Assembly (NCBI GenBank): GCA_018402565.1
Contig: JAGYIQ010000008.1
Coordinates: 102,001 to 166,000 of the forward strand
Length of the DNA: 64,000 nt
Direction of reading: 5' to 3'
Source of the DNA: Pirellulaceae bacterium
GTDB lineage: Bacteria; Planctomycetota; Planctomycetia; Pirellulales; Pirellulaceae
In this document: positions 43,077 through 51,171 of the stretch, piece by piece
Numbering within the stretch: position 1 is the first letter of the stretch
Layout: each line of letters opens with the position of its first letter
Notes under the pieces: generated by a model
What the model saw: the letters and a program-made list of their open reading frames with translations, nothing else
Databases searched by the model: none
What the model was told of the DNA's origin: nothing
Made by a program: the position numbers and the translations under genes

Positions 43077-43331
43077 GAGACTTGGCTCCGAGTGACGACT
43101 TGATAACCCCGCGACGCTCAGTGTACGGTAGACTGCCAGTATTTGCAATTGGTATGCGTGTGTGGCGGCGTTACAATCGATAATTTTGGCCCGATCGGGG
43201 GAGGAAAGCCAATGAAACACTGCTTTTTCGGGGCCTTCACGAGCGGTCTTGATCTAGGTTTTCACTGGAACCCGTGCTCCTTCGCGGAGCGCGAACTCGT
43301 CACAACATGAATTGGCTTAGAGATAGATCCG

Positions 43332-43793
43332 ATGAAGCACAGGCCATATTTACGCCCCGGCACGCGACGGCTGACGAGTGTCGCCCTCGGTCAGCTGACC
43401 GGTGCCGCACGTCGTCGCGGTGCGGCAGCCCTGGAGTTTGCTCTTTGCTTGCCGATGCTCTTGCTGCTGACTTTCGGCATCATTGAGACTTGTGACGCCA
43501 TTTTTCTCAAACAGAGCCTGCTTTTGGCTGCCCAAGAGGGGGCACGCGTCGCCGTGGTGCCGGGTGCCAACGACGGTAACGTCCGGCAACAGGTGCGGCT
43601 GATCTTGCAGGCTCGCGGCGTGCGTGAGGAGAGCATCACGATCACTCCCGGCAATTTCGTCAACGCGCCCTTCGGTTCACTGATCACAGTCAATGTCGTC
43701 GCCCGGGTGGAGCAGAACAGCATCAGTTACATGGGGCTGCTGTCCGGGCGGCGTGTCAATGGATCCTGCACGATGATGATGGAACACAATTAG
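43332..43793 (+). CDS. TadE-like pilus assembly protein
   Basis: A 153-residue protein. RRGAAALEFALCLPMLLLLTFGIIETCDAIFLKQSLLLAAQEGARVAVVPGAND is a TadE signature: basic residues, an AALEFAL motif and one membrane helix (about 34-57), which could be processed by a TadV-type peptidase. It is first of a TadE-VWA-TadE locus. TadE-like proteins are minor pseudopilins of Flp/Tad pili, but no ATPase (TadA), TadB or TadC gene is in the window. Confidence 0.88.
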   Translation: MKHRPYLRPGTRRLTSVALGQLTGAARRRGAAALEFALCLPMLLLLTFGIIETCDAIFLKQSLLLAAQEGARVAVVPGANDGNVRQQVRLILQARGVREESITITPGNFVNAPFGSLITVNVVARVEQNSISYMGLLSGRRVNGSCTMMMEHN

Positions 43794-43899
43794 CTGGGTT
43801 GACTCGCCCATCTACCTCCTCTGCGCTGTTGCTCTCCCATCACGTCCCCTCCTCCCCTCCCGTTCCCTGCCACGCCTTGTCAAGAAAGTCAACGTCGCC

Positions 43900-45084
43900 A
43901 TGCAGACGAAATCCGGCCCGTCGGGCAAACCCGGTGAAACGATGCTACGCCAGCCGCTGTTCTCGCCTCGATCGCGAAGGCAGCGACGCGGGAGTGCTTT
44001 GGCGTTAATTCTGTTTCTGTCGATCGTCATCCTGTCGCTCGGAGCCTTCGCCGTCAATTTGGCTCAATTGCAGTTGGTGCGGACGGAGCTGCAGGTTGCG
44101 TCCGATGCCTCGGCTCGTGCTGCCAATCGACTGTTCGCCAACACACGAGATTTGGCTCAGGCACAAACGCGCGCTCAATCGGTCGCCAATGAGAATAGGG
44201 TCAACGGTCGGACTTTGGTGCTACGGCCCAGCGACTTCGAGTTGGGCACTTCGACTCGCAATAACCTCAACCAACGCTACCAGTATACGCCAGGGGGCGC
44301 TCACCCAAACTCGATCCAATTGCGTACGGAGATGTCGGCTGGCTCCCCGACGGGGCCGGTGCGTTTGTTTTTGCCCGGCTTCTTGGGAATGAACACTGCG
44401 AACGCCAATATGGTAGCGAGATCCACTCAAGTGGAGCTGGACATCGCTCTGGTGATCGACCGGTCGGGATCGATGGCTTTTCGAGCTGATCAGGTGGCCT
44501 CTTTGCCCGGCGGCTGGACGGGTGGTGCTCCGCTGCCCAACGGCTTTCAGTTCGGACACCCCGCACCGAACCCATCTCGCTGGCGCGACACGGTCGCGGG
44601 TGTGCAGGTGTTTCTCAACGAACTCAACTTGACTGCCCAATTGGAGCACGTGACGTTGGTGACCTACTCGAATGGGGCCACCATCGATCGTGTGCCGACT
44701 CCGAACTATGCCGATGTGATGTCGTCGCTCAACGTCTACACGAATAGCTTCCAGAGTGGTCACACCAACATCGGCGGCGGGTTGCGGGCGGCAGGAAGTG
44801 CGCTGGTGCATGCCAACGCTCGACCGTGGGCAGTCAAGGTGATCGTCCTGATGACCGACGGGATCGAGAATACTGGCCCCAATTCGGTCAACGAGGCTCG
44901 TCGGCTAGCCGCTGATGGAATCATGATCTTCACCGTGACGTTTGCCCGGGAGGCCAACCAAACTCGGATGAGACAGGTGGCTGGTGCTGGGGGCGGGAAC
45001 CACTACCACGCCAATGACGCGGCTTCGTTATCGCGAGTCTTCCGCGACATCGCCAGAAAAATGCCAACACTCGTCACTCGATAA
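43900..45084 (+). CDS. TadG-like protein with von Willebrand factor A domain
   Basis: A 394-residue protein. The N-terminus RQRRGSALALILFLSIVILSLGAFAVNLAQLQLVRTELQVASDASARAANRLF is the Tad/Flp-associated pattern (TadE/G-like). A VWA domain follows from about residue 180: LDIALVIDRSGSM (MIDAS DxSxS), HVTLVTYSNGA, SGHTNIGGGLRAAG, VKVIVLMTDGIENTG and FTVTFAREANQTRMRQVAGAGGGNHYHAND. It probably sits at the cell surface with the neighbouring TadE-like proteins. A pyrimidine-rich gap of 106 bases separates it from the first gene. Confidence 0.88.
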   Translation: MQTKSGPSGKPGETMLRQPLFSPRSRRQRRGSALALILFLSIVILSLGAFAVNLAQLQLVRTELQVASDASARAANRLFANTRDLAQAQTRAQSVANENRVNGRTLVLRPSDFELGTSTRNNLNQRYQYTPGGAHPNSIQLRTEMSAGSPTGPVRLFLPGFLGMNTANANMVARSTQVELDIALVIDRSGSMAFRADQVASLPGGWTGGAPLPNGFQFGHPAPNPSRWRDTVAGVQVFLNELNLTAQLEHVTLVTYSNGATIDRVPTPNYADVMSSLNVYTNSFQSGHTNIGGGLRAAGSALVHANARPWAVKVIVLMTDGIENTGPNSVNEARRLAADGIMIFTVTFAREANQTRMRQVAGAGGGNHYHANDAASLSRVFRDIARKMPTLVTR

Positions 45085-45117
45085 TTAACTTGTCGCCAGC
45101 TTACGAAAAAGACAACT

Positions 45118-46047
45118 ATGGACAAACAAGACGCATTTAACCATCGAAGCCTTCGGCTCCAGGGTTTGAGGGGCGGTCAGCGAACCGCCAATCGGGCCGG
45201 TGCCAGCGCGGTCGAATTCGCGTTGGTGGCATTGCCGATATTTACTGTGTTTTTTGCATCGATTGAGTTCACTCGCATTCACTTCTTGCGACATACCGCC
45301 AAGAACGCCGCTTTTGAGGCGGCGCGGGATGCCATGGTACCGGGTGCCAATAGTGCCGAGGGAATTGCCCGTGCGAACCAGTTATTGCAAGCGATCGGGA
45401 TCCGCAACCCAACCGTACGATTGACGCCTCAGGTTATCCTTGAGTCCACGCCGTTCATTACGGTAGAGGTTTCGATCCCCGTGACGGGCAATCTGTTGGT
45501 CGATCCCCTGTTCTTCCAGCAGCCGAATATCACCGAGCGAGTCACGTTGCGGACCGAACGGGCCCCAATCGTGCAGGCCCGCAACTTGCCGCCCCCGCCC
45601 CCGCCGCCGCCACCGCCACCACCCCCACCGCGGCCACCCGCACCGCCGCGGGCCCCCGTCACCGCCCCCCGCCCCCGTCGCCCCCGCCGAGGGTGGACAA
45701 CCGCCGCCGTCTCCGCCGCGGCCGCCCGTGGGCGCGGCCACCGTCGCCACCGAGGCCGCCGTCGCCCCCGAGGCCGCCCGACCTCCACGGCCGCCCGCAC
45801 CTCCGCGGCCACCGCGCGCCGCCACCGCCACCTCGCCCGCCGGGGTTGTAAGTTGCGGCGAGGTCTAAGGCCAAGCACTGCTCGGGGAGAACGCTCTGTC
45901 GTTCTCCCCGAGTTGTCGTTTGCGGTCGCAAGTGCCGAAAATCGATCCGTCGGCCGACTCGTTGGCCAGTGTCAGGGCGTGTTGGCAGTTGGATACGAAG
46001 CGAGACGGAAGCCCCCAACTTTAGTTTTTATGTCGCAGGCCGGTTAA
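45118..46047 (+). CDS. TadE-like protein with polyproline tail; probable frameshift after the proline tract
   Basis: The first 155 residues are a TadE-like protein: NRAGASAVEFALVALPIFTVFFASIEFTRIHFLRHTAKNAAFEAARDAMVPGA, one membrane helix, and a beta-rich domain. A run of 14 prolines (about 157-170) follows. Beyond it the open frame turns extremely Arg-rich, reads through a 12-bp terminator-like hairpin at 45881, and looks non-coding. The other two frames stay proline-rich and stop at 45851 and 45868, just before the hairpin, so the real end is probably there and a frameshift (real or a sequencing error in GC-rich DNA) lies in 45590-45720. Confidence 0.6.
   Translation: MDKQDAFNHRSLRLQGLRGGQRTANRAGASAVEFALVALPIFTVFFASIEFTRIHFLRHTAKNAAFEAARDAMVPGANSAEGIARANQLLQAIGIRNPTVRLTPQVILESTPFITVEVSIPVTGNLLVDPLFFQQPNITERVTLRTERAPIVQARNLPPPPPPPPPPPPPPRPPAPPRAPVTAPRPRRPRRGWTTAAVSAAAARGRGHRRHRGRRRPRGRPTSTAARTSAATARRHRHLARRGCKLRRGLRPSTARGERSVVLPELSFAVASAENRSVGRLVGQCQGVLAVGYEARRKPPTLVFMSQAG
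45881..45912 (+). terminator. Hairpin terminator at the end of the Tad-like locus
   Basis: CTCGGGGAGAAC and GTTCTCCCCGAG form a perfect 12-bp stem with an 8-base loop, followed by TTGTCGTTTG. The T tail is weak. It lies inside the annotated open frame but just after the stops of the other two frames. Confidence 0.65.
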
Positions 46048-46189
46048 GTGCCCACAGGCTTCTCGGTTGAACTCCCGAGGACGTTCTCGTCAGGTTTTTG
46101 GCCAAAACCTTCTGCTTGCACAGCTTCATGTGAACTGTGCTTCATGTTACTCCAAATTATCTGACTCTGTCAGAAAAGGATTGTCATCC

Positions 46190-47146
46190 ATGCGAATTTT
46201 CAGCATTGCTTTGGCCGCAGCTTTGGCTTGCGGTGGTGTTGCCTCCGCCCAGCAAGTGTGCCCGTTGAGCGGCAAGCCGATCAGCGTCTCGGCCGCCCGT
46301 CCTGTCGCTCATGCCGACAAGACCATCGTTGAGACCGCCGTGGGCGTCGAAGACCTGTCGACCTTAGTTGCTGCTGTCAAGCAGGGCCAGTTGGTAGAGA
46401 CCTTGAGCGGCAAGGGCCCGTTCACCGTCTTCGCCCCGCTGAACTCGGCATTTGCCAAGTTGCCGAAGGAAGTCATTGCCGAACTCCTGAAAGACGAGAA
46501 CCGCGCCGATCTGCAAGCGATCTTGACCTATCACGTGGTGCCAGGCAAGGTCATGGCTGCCGACGTGGTGAAGCTGAAGGAAGCCAAGACCGCCAACGGT
46601 GCTTCGGTCAAGATCAAGGTTGATGGTGGCAAGGTTTACATCAACGATTCCCAGGTTTTGAAGACTGACATTGTGTGCAGCAATGGCGTTGTCCACCTGA
46701 TCGACTCGGTCCTGCTGCCCCCAGCCCCGCTGCCGACCATCGTCGAAGCCGCGATTGGCAACGAAGATTTCAGCACCTTGGTCGCTTGCGTCAAGCACGC
46801 CGGTTTGGTCGAGACGCTGTCCGGAGAAGGTCCGTTCACCGTCTTCGCTCCTACCAACGCTGCCTTTGCGAAACTGCCGAAGGAAACCGTTGCAGCTCTG
46901 TTGAGCGACGCCGGCAAGGCTCAGTTGGGTGCGATCCTGACCTACCATGTCGTCTCCGGTTCCGTCAAGGCCGCCGATGTGGTTAAGCTGAAAGAAGCCA
47001 AGACCGTTCAAGGCCAATCGGTCAAGATCAAGGTCGAGGACGGCAAGGTGTTCATCGACGGTGCCCAAGTCATTGTCACCGACATCGAGTGCAGCAACGG
47101 TATCATCCACGTGATCGACTCCGTCATCCTGCCTTCCGACAAGTAG
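46190..47146 (+). CDS. Exported protein with two fasciclin (FAS1) domains
   Basis: A 318-residue protein: signal peptide (MRIFSIALAAALACGGVASA), then two FAS1 domains at about 45-178 and 183-316. Each has the pattern TIVETAVGVEDLSTLVAAVKQGQLVETLSGKGPFTVFAPLNSAFAKLP ... ILTYHVVPGKVMAADVVKLKEA ... VHLIDSVLLP, and the two are closely similar, indicating duplication. FAS1 domains mediate adhesion or polymer binding at the surface. ATG 46190 has AAAAGGA upstream. Codon choice is strongly uniform, suggesting high expression. A strong terminator follows. Confidence 0.93.
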   Translation: MRIFSIALAAALACGGVASAQQVCPLSGKPISVSAARPVAHADKTIVETAVGVEDLSTLVAAVKQGQLVETLSGKGPFTVFAPLNSAFAKLPKEVIAELLKDENRADLQAILTYHVVPGKVMAADVVKLKEAKTANGASVKIKVDGGKVYINDSQVLKTDIVCSNGVVHLIDSVLLPPAPLPTIVEAAIGNEDFSTLVACVKHAGLVETLSGEGPFTVFAPTNAAFAKLPKETVAALLSDAGKAQLGAILTYHVVSGSVKAADVVKLKEAKTVQGQSVKIKVEDGKVFIDGAQVIVTDIECSNGIIHVIDSVILPSDK

Positions 47147-47181
47147 TCTGGACTGGGGCTGCTTGAGAGCATAAATTGAAT

Positions 47182-47219
47182 CGGTGGTGGAGACAGGCGG
47201 TCTCTACCACCGTTTTTTT
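47182..47219 (+). terminator. Rho-independent terminator after the fasciclin gene
   Basis: CGGTGGTGGAGAC pairs with GTCTCTACCACCG over 13 bp (one G-U pair) with an AGGCG loop, and seven T follow directly. Confidence 0.95.
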
Positions 47220-47230
47220 AATGGTGAATT

Positions 47231-47623
47231 ATGATTCCTCGTTTGTACTTAATGCTGGTTGGACTTCTTTACTTGGGGTTAGCCATTTGGTGTGCGATTG
47301 ACATGGAGACCACCAGCAAAGCGGTTGGCTTTCAGTTAGTGGGCGGTTCAGGCCAAAGCGAGTTCTTTACGGTCTATGGCGGGCTGGAGTTTGGTTTGGC
47401 GTTGGTGTTGCTGTGGCCGTTGGTGCAGGCCAAATACACCCATTTTGGTCTCGTTGCGTGTACACTGATTCACGGCAGCTTGGTTGTTTTTCGGACTATT
47501 TCGTTTTTTCGTTTTGAAGATCTAGAACGCATGACTTATCAGTTGGCGGTAGGCGAGTGGGTCATCTTCTTAGTAGGACTGGTGCTCTGTTGGAGCTCCA
47601 GCAGCAAGTCCGAGCAAGGCTAG
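47231..47623 (+). CDS. Small four-helix membrane protein (DUF4345-like)
   Basis: A 130-residue protein with four predicted helices (about 4-24, 45-65, 69-90 and 105-124). FFTVYGGLEFGLALVLLWPL resembles the YGGLxxG motif of DUF4345. Function unknown. It starts 12 bases after the fasciclin terminator, so its promoter must be within or upstream of that hairpin. The TAG stop lies inside CTAGTGC, the left end of repeat C3. Confidence 0.75.
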   Translation: MIPRLYLMLVGLLYLGLAIWCAIDMETTSKAVGFQLVGGSGQSEFFTVYGGLEFGLALVLLWPLVQAKYTHFGLVACTLIHGSLVVFRTISFFRFEDLERMTYQLAVGEWVIFLVGLVLCWSSSSKSEQG

Positions 47624-47660
47624 TGCTTTGTCAGCACTTGATTTTGAGATTGGACGTATC
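47620..47660 (+). repeat. Family C element, copy C3 (left end only)
   Basis: CTAGTGCTTTGTCAGC followed by TTGATTTTGAGATTGG matches the left arm of C1 for about 35 bases and then diverges. The TAG of its first four bases is the stop codon of the upstream gene. Confidence 0.75.
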
Positions 47661-47671
47661 GCAACAGTATC

Positions 47672-48829
47672 TCAGGGAACTGGAGTCGCAGTCGATAGTA
47701 GAGCGACTGCGTAGGCGGGCATGATCGTCGAAATGACTGGGTCAAGTACGTCTGCGGCGGCGATCATTGTGATGTTTTCCCTGCTGACTTCTTCGGCGCT
47801 GCTGGTTGTGGTCGTTGCGGATCGCAGCCAGGCCTGACGCAGGAGGGCCTCGCCTTCACCCAGCAGTAGGCACCAGCTTGTGTCGGGATTTTGTCGCAGG
47901 TTCCGCTCGATGGTTTGCGAGATCGCGTTTAGGTGGGCGTTCTTGGCAGCTGCCGCCACCCGATTGATCCATCCGTTGGGTAGTTCTTCCAGATCGCTGC
48001 AAAACAGCCGAGCGATGCGTTGTTTGGCGTGGCCGACCGTCGCGGGTCGACCGTCGGCCGTTTCGCAATCAGTAGGCGCCTCGGCACGATCGCCAGTGAC
48101 CAGGTAGGCGTCGCCGATGGTGGCGAACAGTTCTTGGGCCAGCGACAAGGTGTCCGCATCGATGTTCACTGTGGGCAGGACCGCGGCGAGCGGGCTGCGG
48201 CGACAACCGGTGTAGAGCAGCTCGCCACGGCGAATGCGTTCAAAGTCCGAGCGCGGCGTCGGCAGTTGGTCGCAGGGAACGGGTGTCAGGTCCAAGGTCG
48301 TCGAGCCCAGGTCCACGATCAAGCCAGGCGTTTGTCGGTGGGCCGTCAGCCACTCCCCCCACATTCGAGCGACCGCATGCCAATTCGAGGCAGCGACGCG
48401 CGGCCAAGCCCGACGCGCGTCGTCGGCCAGTAGAAAGCTGGGGTTCGATTTGTCCGTCGCCATTGCGTAATAGCGGCAGGGGGCCGTCCGAGCGGCGAAG
48501 GCTGCCTCGCACTGCTCTACGATGGTCGCCACACCGCTGGCCTTGGACGGAAAACAGTCGGCGATTTCGCCGGTCATTGTGATGCTGATTTTTTCTGGTT
48601 CCGGCCAGGCTTGGGTCAGTTGCTCTAGTTGGTCGGCCAGTCGTGTGGGGGAACGCCACAGGGCAAAGGCCGACTGACGGCTGGAAATTTGGCCTGTCGC
48701 GGTATCCAGCCAGGCGGCCTTCAGGTTGGCGCCGCCGATGTCCAGGCCCCAAACCGTTTGGGCTGGATGAGACGCGGCCCATTGAAGCAACAGAGCGTTA
48801 GAATCGGTCTGATTAGTAGAACGGTTCAC
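47672..48829 (-). CDS. Hydantoinase/oxoprolinase family protein (H4MPT-linked C1 pathway, MfnF-like)
   Basis: A 385-residue actin/ASKHA-fold protein. VWGLDIGGANLKAAWLDTATG is the phosphate-1 loop, ISITMTGEIADCFPSKASGVATIVEQC and LIVDLGSTTLDLTPV the later nucleotide-binding motifs. This pattern marks the family found beside tetrahydromethanopterin genes in methylotrophs and planctomycetes, and related to archaeal methanofuran biosynthesis protein MfnF. It would imply methanofuran or C1 metabolism in this organism; no other such gene is in the window. Its start overlaps the stop of the upstream epimerase gene by four bases. Confidence 0.82.
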   Translation of the reverse strand: MNRSTNQTDSNALLLQWAASHPAQTVWGLDIGGANLKAAWLDTATGQISSRQSAFALWRSPTRLADQLEQLTQAWPEPEKISITMTGEIADCFPSKASGVATIVEQCEAAFAARTAPCRYYAMATDKSNPSFLLADDARRAWPRVAASNWHAVARMWGEWLTAHRQTPGLIVDLGSTTLDLTPVPCDQLPTPRSDFERIRRGELLYTGCRRSPLAAVLPTVNIDADTLSLAQELFATIGDAYLVTGDRAEAPTDCETADGRPATVGHAKQRIARLFCSDLEELPNGWINRVAAAAKNAHLNAISQTIERNLRQNPDTSWCLLLGEGEALLRQAWLRSATTTTSSAEEVSRENITMIAAADVLDPVISTIMPAYAVALLSTATPVP

Positions 48830-49755
48830 GAGAGCAAATCCCGCAGCGCCTCGTCGCAGGTCTTGAAGCGGAAGTTGTAGCCCGATTCTAGAGCCACGCG
48901 GGGGAGCACCTTTTGATCATCGAACAGGCTGTTGGCGAACTCGCCGAACACCAGCCGCAGTCCAAACTTAGGGGCCGGGAAAAACGCCGGCCGATGGACG
49001 GCGCGGCCCAGGGCCTGGGTGAACTGCCAATTGGTCGTGGGGGTTGGGGCGACGGCGTTGATCGCTCCTGAAAGCGATGGTGATTGCAAGCCGTGTTGAA
49101 TCAAGCCGACCAGATCATCTGCATGAACCCAAGGGAAGTACTGCCGACCGCTGCCCAGCGGTCCCCCGAGTCCGCTGCGGAAGATCGGCAGCATTTTGCC
49201 CAAAGCACCGCCGTGGGGATCGAGCACGATGCCAATCCGCAGTCGAATCACGCGGATGCCACCGGTTTCAGCTGCCAGGGCCTCCGCCTCCCACTCCTGG
49301 CAGACCTCCGGCAGGAAGCCGCTGCCGGCCGGTGAGACTTCGGTTAGATCCTCGCCGGGGCGATGGCCGTAGAATCCAACCGCCGAGGCAGCGACCAACA
49401 CTTCGGGAGGTTGTGGCAGCTGCAAAAGTGACTTGACCAGCGAGCGGGTGCCGATGACCCGCGAGTCGCGAATTCGTTGTTTTTTCTCGGTGGTCCAGCG
49501 ACCTTCCGCCACGGGATCGCCGGCCAAATGCACCACCGCCCGCACTGGCCCTAACGCCTGCGGACTGAGCAGGCTGGCGGCATCCCACTGCAGCGTCCGG
49601 ATCGTGGTCGCTGCGGTGGACGATGGCACGGCCTCCGCGGCCTGGGCTGGGGCGCGGCGGCTGAGCAGGCAGATCGGGCCGGTCAGTTGTCCGATCAAAC
49701 GCCGTCCAACCAGGCCGGTCCCGCCAGAAATTAGGATACAAGGTTCCGCTAACAT
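48826..49755 (-). CDS. TIGR01777 family NAD-dependent epimerase-like protein
   Basis: A 309-residue extended SDR protein. ILISGGTGLVGRRLIGQL is the Rossmann loop; VVHLAGDPVAEGRWTTEKKQRIRDSRVIGTRSLV, SAVGFYGHRPGEDLTEVSPAGSGFLPEVCQEWE and a C-terminal DUF1731 segment (RPAFFPAPKFGLRLVFGEFANSLFDDQKVLPRVALESGYNFRF) identify TIGR01777 (YfcH/SulA-like). The tyrosine of FYGH is the catalytic YxxxK equivalent, but the Lys is absent as usual in this family. Substrate unknown. Coupled to the MfnF-like gene through ATGA. Confidence 0.9.
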   Translation of the reverse strand: MLAEPCILISGGTGLVGRRLIGQLTGPICLLSRRAPAQAAEAVPSSTAATTIRTLQWDAASLLSPQALGPVRAVVHLAGDPVAEGRWTTEKKQRIRDSRVIGTRSLVKSLLQLPQPPEVLVAASAVGFYGHRPGEDLTEVSPAGSGFLPEVCQEWEAEALAAETGGIRVIRLRIGIVLDPHGGALGKMLPIFRSGLGGPLGSGRQYFPWVHADDLVGLIQHGLQSPSLSGAINAVAPTPTTNWQFTQALGRAVHRPAFFPAPKFGLRLVFGEFANSLFDDQKVLPRVALESGYNFRFKTCDEALRDLLS

Positions 49756-50167
49756 GGCTCAACTCCTCTTAGTTCCGGGCTCCCGCTGGCAGTCCCGCCT
49801 TCAGGCGGTTCCGACCGTTTGGCGTCCCGCCTTCAGGTGGCCTTTCACTTGAACCGATCCAGGGCCGATTCACAAGGGATCCGCGATCGTCGCGGGGGTA
49901 TTAACCCTGATTCAAAAACGCTCGGCGATCGGCTAGTTTAAGGCAGCGACAGTGGGTGTTGCGGTGTCTGGGTATTGCTCACCGTTTTGCGTGGCAAGGT
50001 CGATTGAGGCGAAAACCCAGTGTTTTGCCGTGTTTCCTCGAGTCGGTCACCTGATTCGCGAGCAAGTCTAATTGACGTGCCTCGCTCGCTGTTTGCCGTT
50101 TTCGTTTTTTTTGTGGTGTGTGGTTGGTTTGCTTTGTTTTTTCCTTGTTGACAGGAGTGCTTGCCCA
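49756..50167. other. Intergenic region between divergent genes
   Basis: 412 bases. It includes a direct repeat of GCGTCCCGCCTTCAGGYGG type near 49790-49845 and, at about 49985-50075, one degenerate left unit of family D in reverse orientation. A GT-rich stretch with TTTTTTGTGGTG lies near 50105-50145. Promoters for both flanking genes must be here. Confidence 0.55.
49998..50072 (-). repeat. Family D element, copy D3 (single degenerate left unit)
   Basis: TCGATTGAGGCGAAAAC, GTGTTTT, CGAGTCGG and TTCGCGAGCAAGTCT line up in order with the reverse complement of the D2 left unit. Neither the ATTTTTCC end nor the right end is present, so it is a decayed, isolated unit. Confidence 0.55.
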
Positions 50168-50962
50168 ATGGAACTTATGGAGTTTACGCAGCGTGTCTCG
50201 GCAGTGTTGGCCGAGCGTTTTCCGGAAGAAAAGTTTGAGGTGTTTCCCGATCAAGGTTTGATTGTGACCCCTGCTTTGCAACTCGGTCTACAAAATCTGC
50301 ACTCAGAGTGGCGGATGGCGTTTACCGAGATGACGGAGGCCGAGTTTAACCGGCGTGTTTTGAACCACTTCGAGCAGGCATTCGCTATGGTGGGCGACCC
50401 CAGTTTGGTGAACCCGCAGTGGGAGGCCGTACGGCCGCGGCTGCGTCTGCAATTGGCCAATCTGCAAATCCCTCAATTCGCTGCTATGGTCACGTTTCCG
50501 TTCTCACGTCAAGTCTGCTCCGCGATTGTGATCGATTCGCCACAAGGCTATGCCTACGTCAGCAAAGCCAACTTGGCGGAGTGGGGGCAGACGTCGGTCG
50601 ATCTGTTGGAGATCGCTCAGAATAATCTGCGTGAGGCGGTCCAGGACACAAACTTGATGCAAGTCCCGGCCCCCGATGGTGGTGGCCTGCTGTTCGTGCA
50701 AGAGTCGGACGGTTACGCCGCTGCCCGAGTGCTCTTGCCGAGCTTTCGCGAGTTCTTGATCGAGAGCTTGGCGCCGCAGGATGGGTTTGTCTGGGTCGGC
50801 GTACCCAATCGCGACTTCTTGCTGGCTTGGTCCGATCAAGTCTCGCCGACCACCAAACAGACCTTGGCCCAACAGATCGCCGTCGATGCACAGCAGCAGC
50901 ACCATCCGCTCTGTGGGGTACCCCTGCGAGTCAGTCGGGAGACCATCGAGCCGCAAGAGTAA
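50168..50962 (+). CDS. DUF1444 family protein
   Basis: A 264-residue soluble protein. The start MELMEFTQRVSAVLAERFPEEKFEVFPDQGLIVTPALQLGLQNLHSEW and the FNRRVLNHFEQ segment match DUF1444 (YtpQ-like) proteins. Function unknown. An AGGAG seven bases before ATG 50168 fixes the start; the open frame upstream runs through a Phe- and Leu-rich non-coding stretch. A hairpin follows the stop. Confidence 0.75.
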   Translation: MELMEFTQRVSAVLAERFPEEKFEVFPDQGLIVTPALQLGLQNLHSEWRMAFTEMTEAEFNRRVLNHFEQAFAMVGDPSLVNPQWEAVRPRLRLQLANLQIPQFAAMVTFPFSRQVCSAIVIDSPQGYAYVSKANLAEWGQTSVDLLEIAQNNLREAVQDTNLMQVPAPDGGGLLFVQESDGYAAARVLLPSFREFLIESLAPQDGFVWVGVPNRDFLLAWSDQVSPTTKQTLAQQIAVDAQQQHHPLCGVPLRVSRETIEPQE

Positions 50963-50980
50963 GCCGGGCGTGAAATACAA

Positions 50981-51015
50981 AACCGGCCACGGTCCATGCT
51001 GGACAGTGGCCGGTT
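50981..51015. terminator. Bidirectional terminator between convergent genes
   Basis: AACCGGCCAC-g-GTCCA-tgc-TGGAC-a-GTGGCCGGTT forms a 15-bp stem with one mismatch. On the minus strand it is followed by TTGTATTTC, so it fits best as terminator for the OmpH gene and serves the DUF1444 gene from the other side. Confidence 0.75.
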
Positions 51016-51171
51016 GTTGGGTACTGAGGCTCGTCGCTGGTCGCTGTGGCTGATCGCCGATCGCTGTGGCTGGAGGCGGTGACCATCCGTGTGGTTCGAC
51101 CGAGCCGTGCGGTTCGACCGAGCCGTGCTCTACCGTGTCAGCGATCTGGCAACTCGCCGTGGTCAGCGTGA

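Noticed and set aside
45382..46018. Gly-rich minus-strand frames opposite the polyproline tract
   Set aside because: They are the complement of the proline-coding DNA and have no start or domain support.
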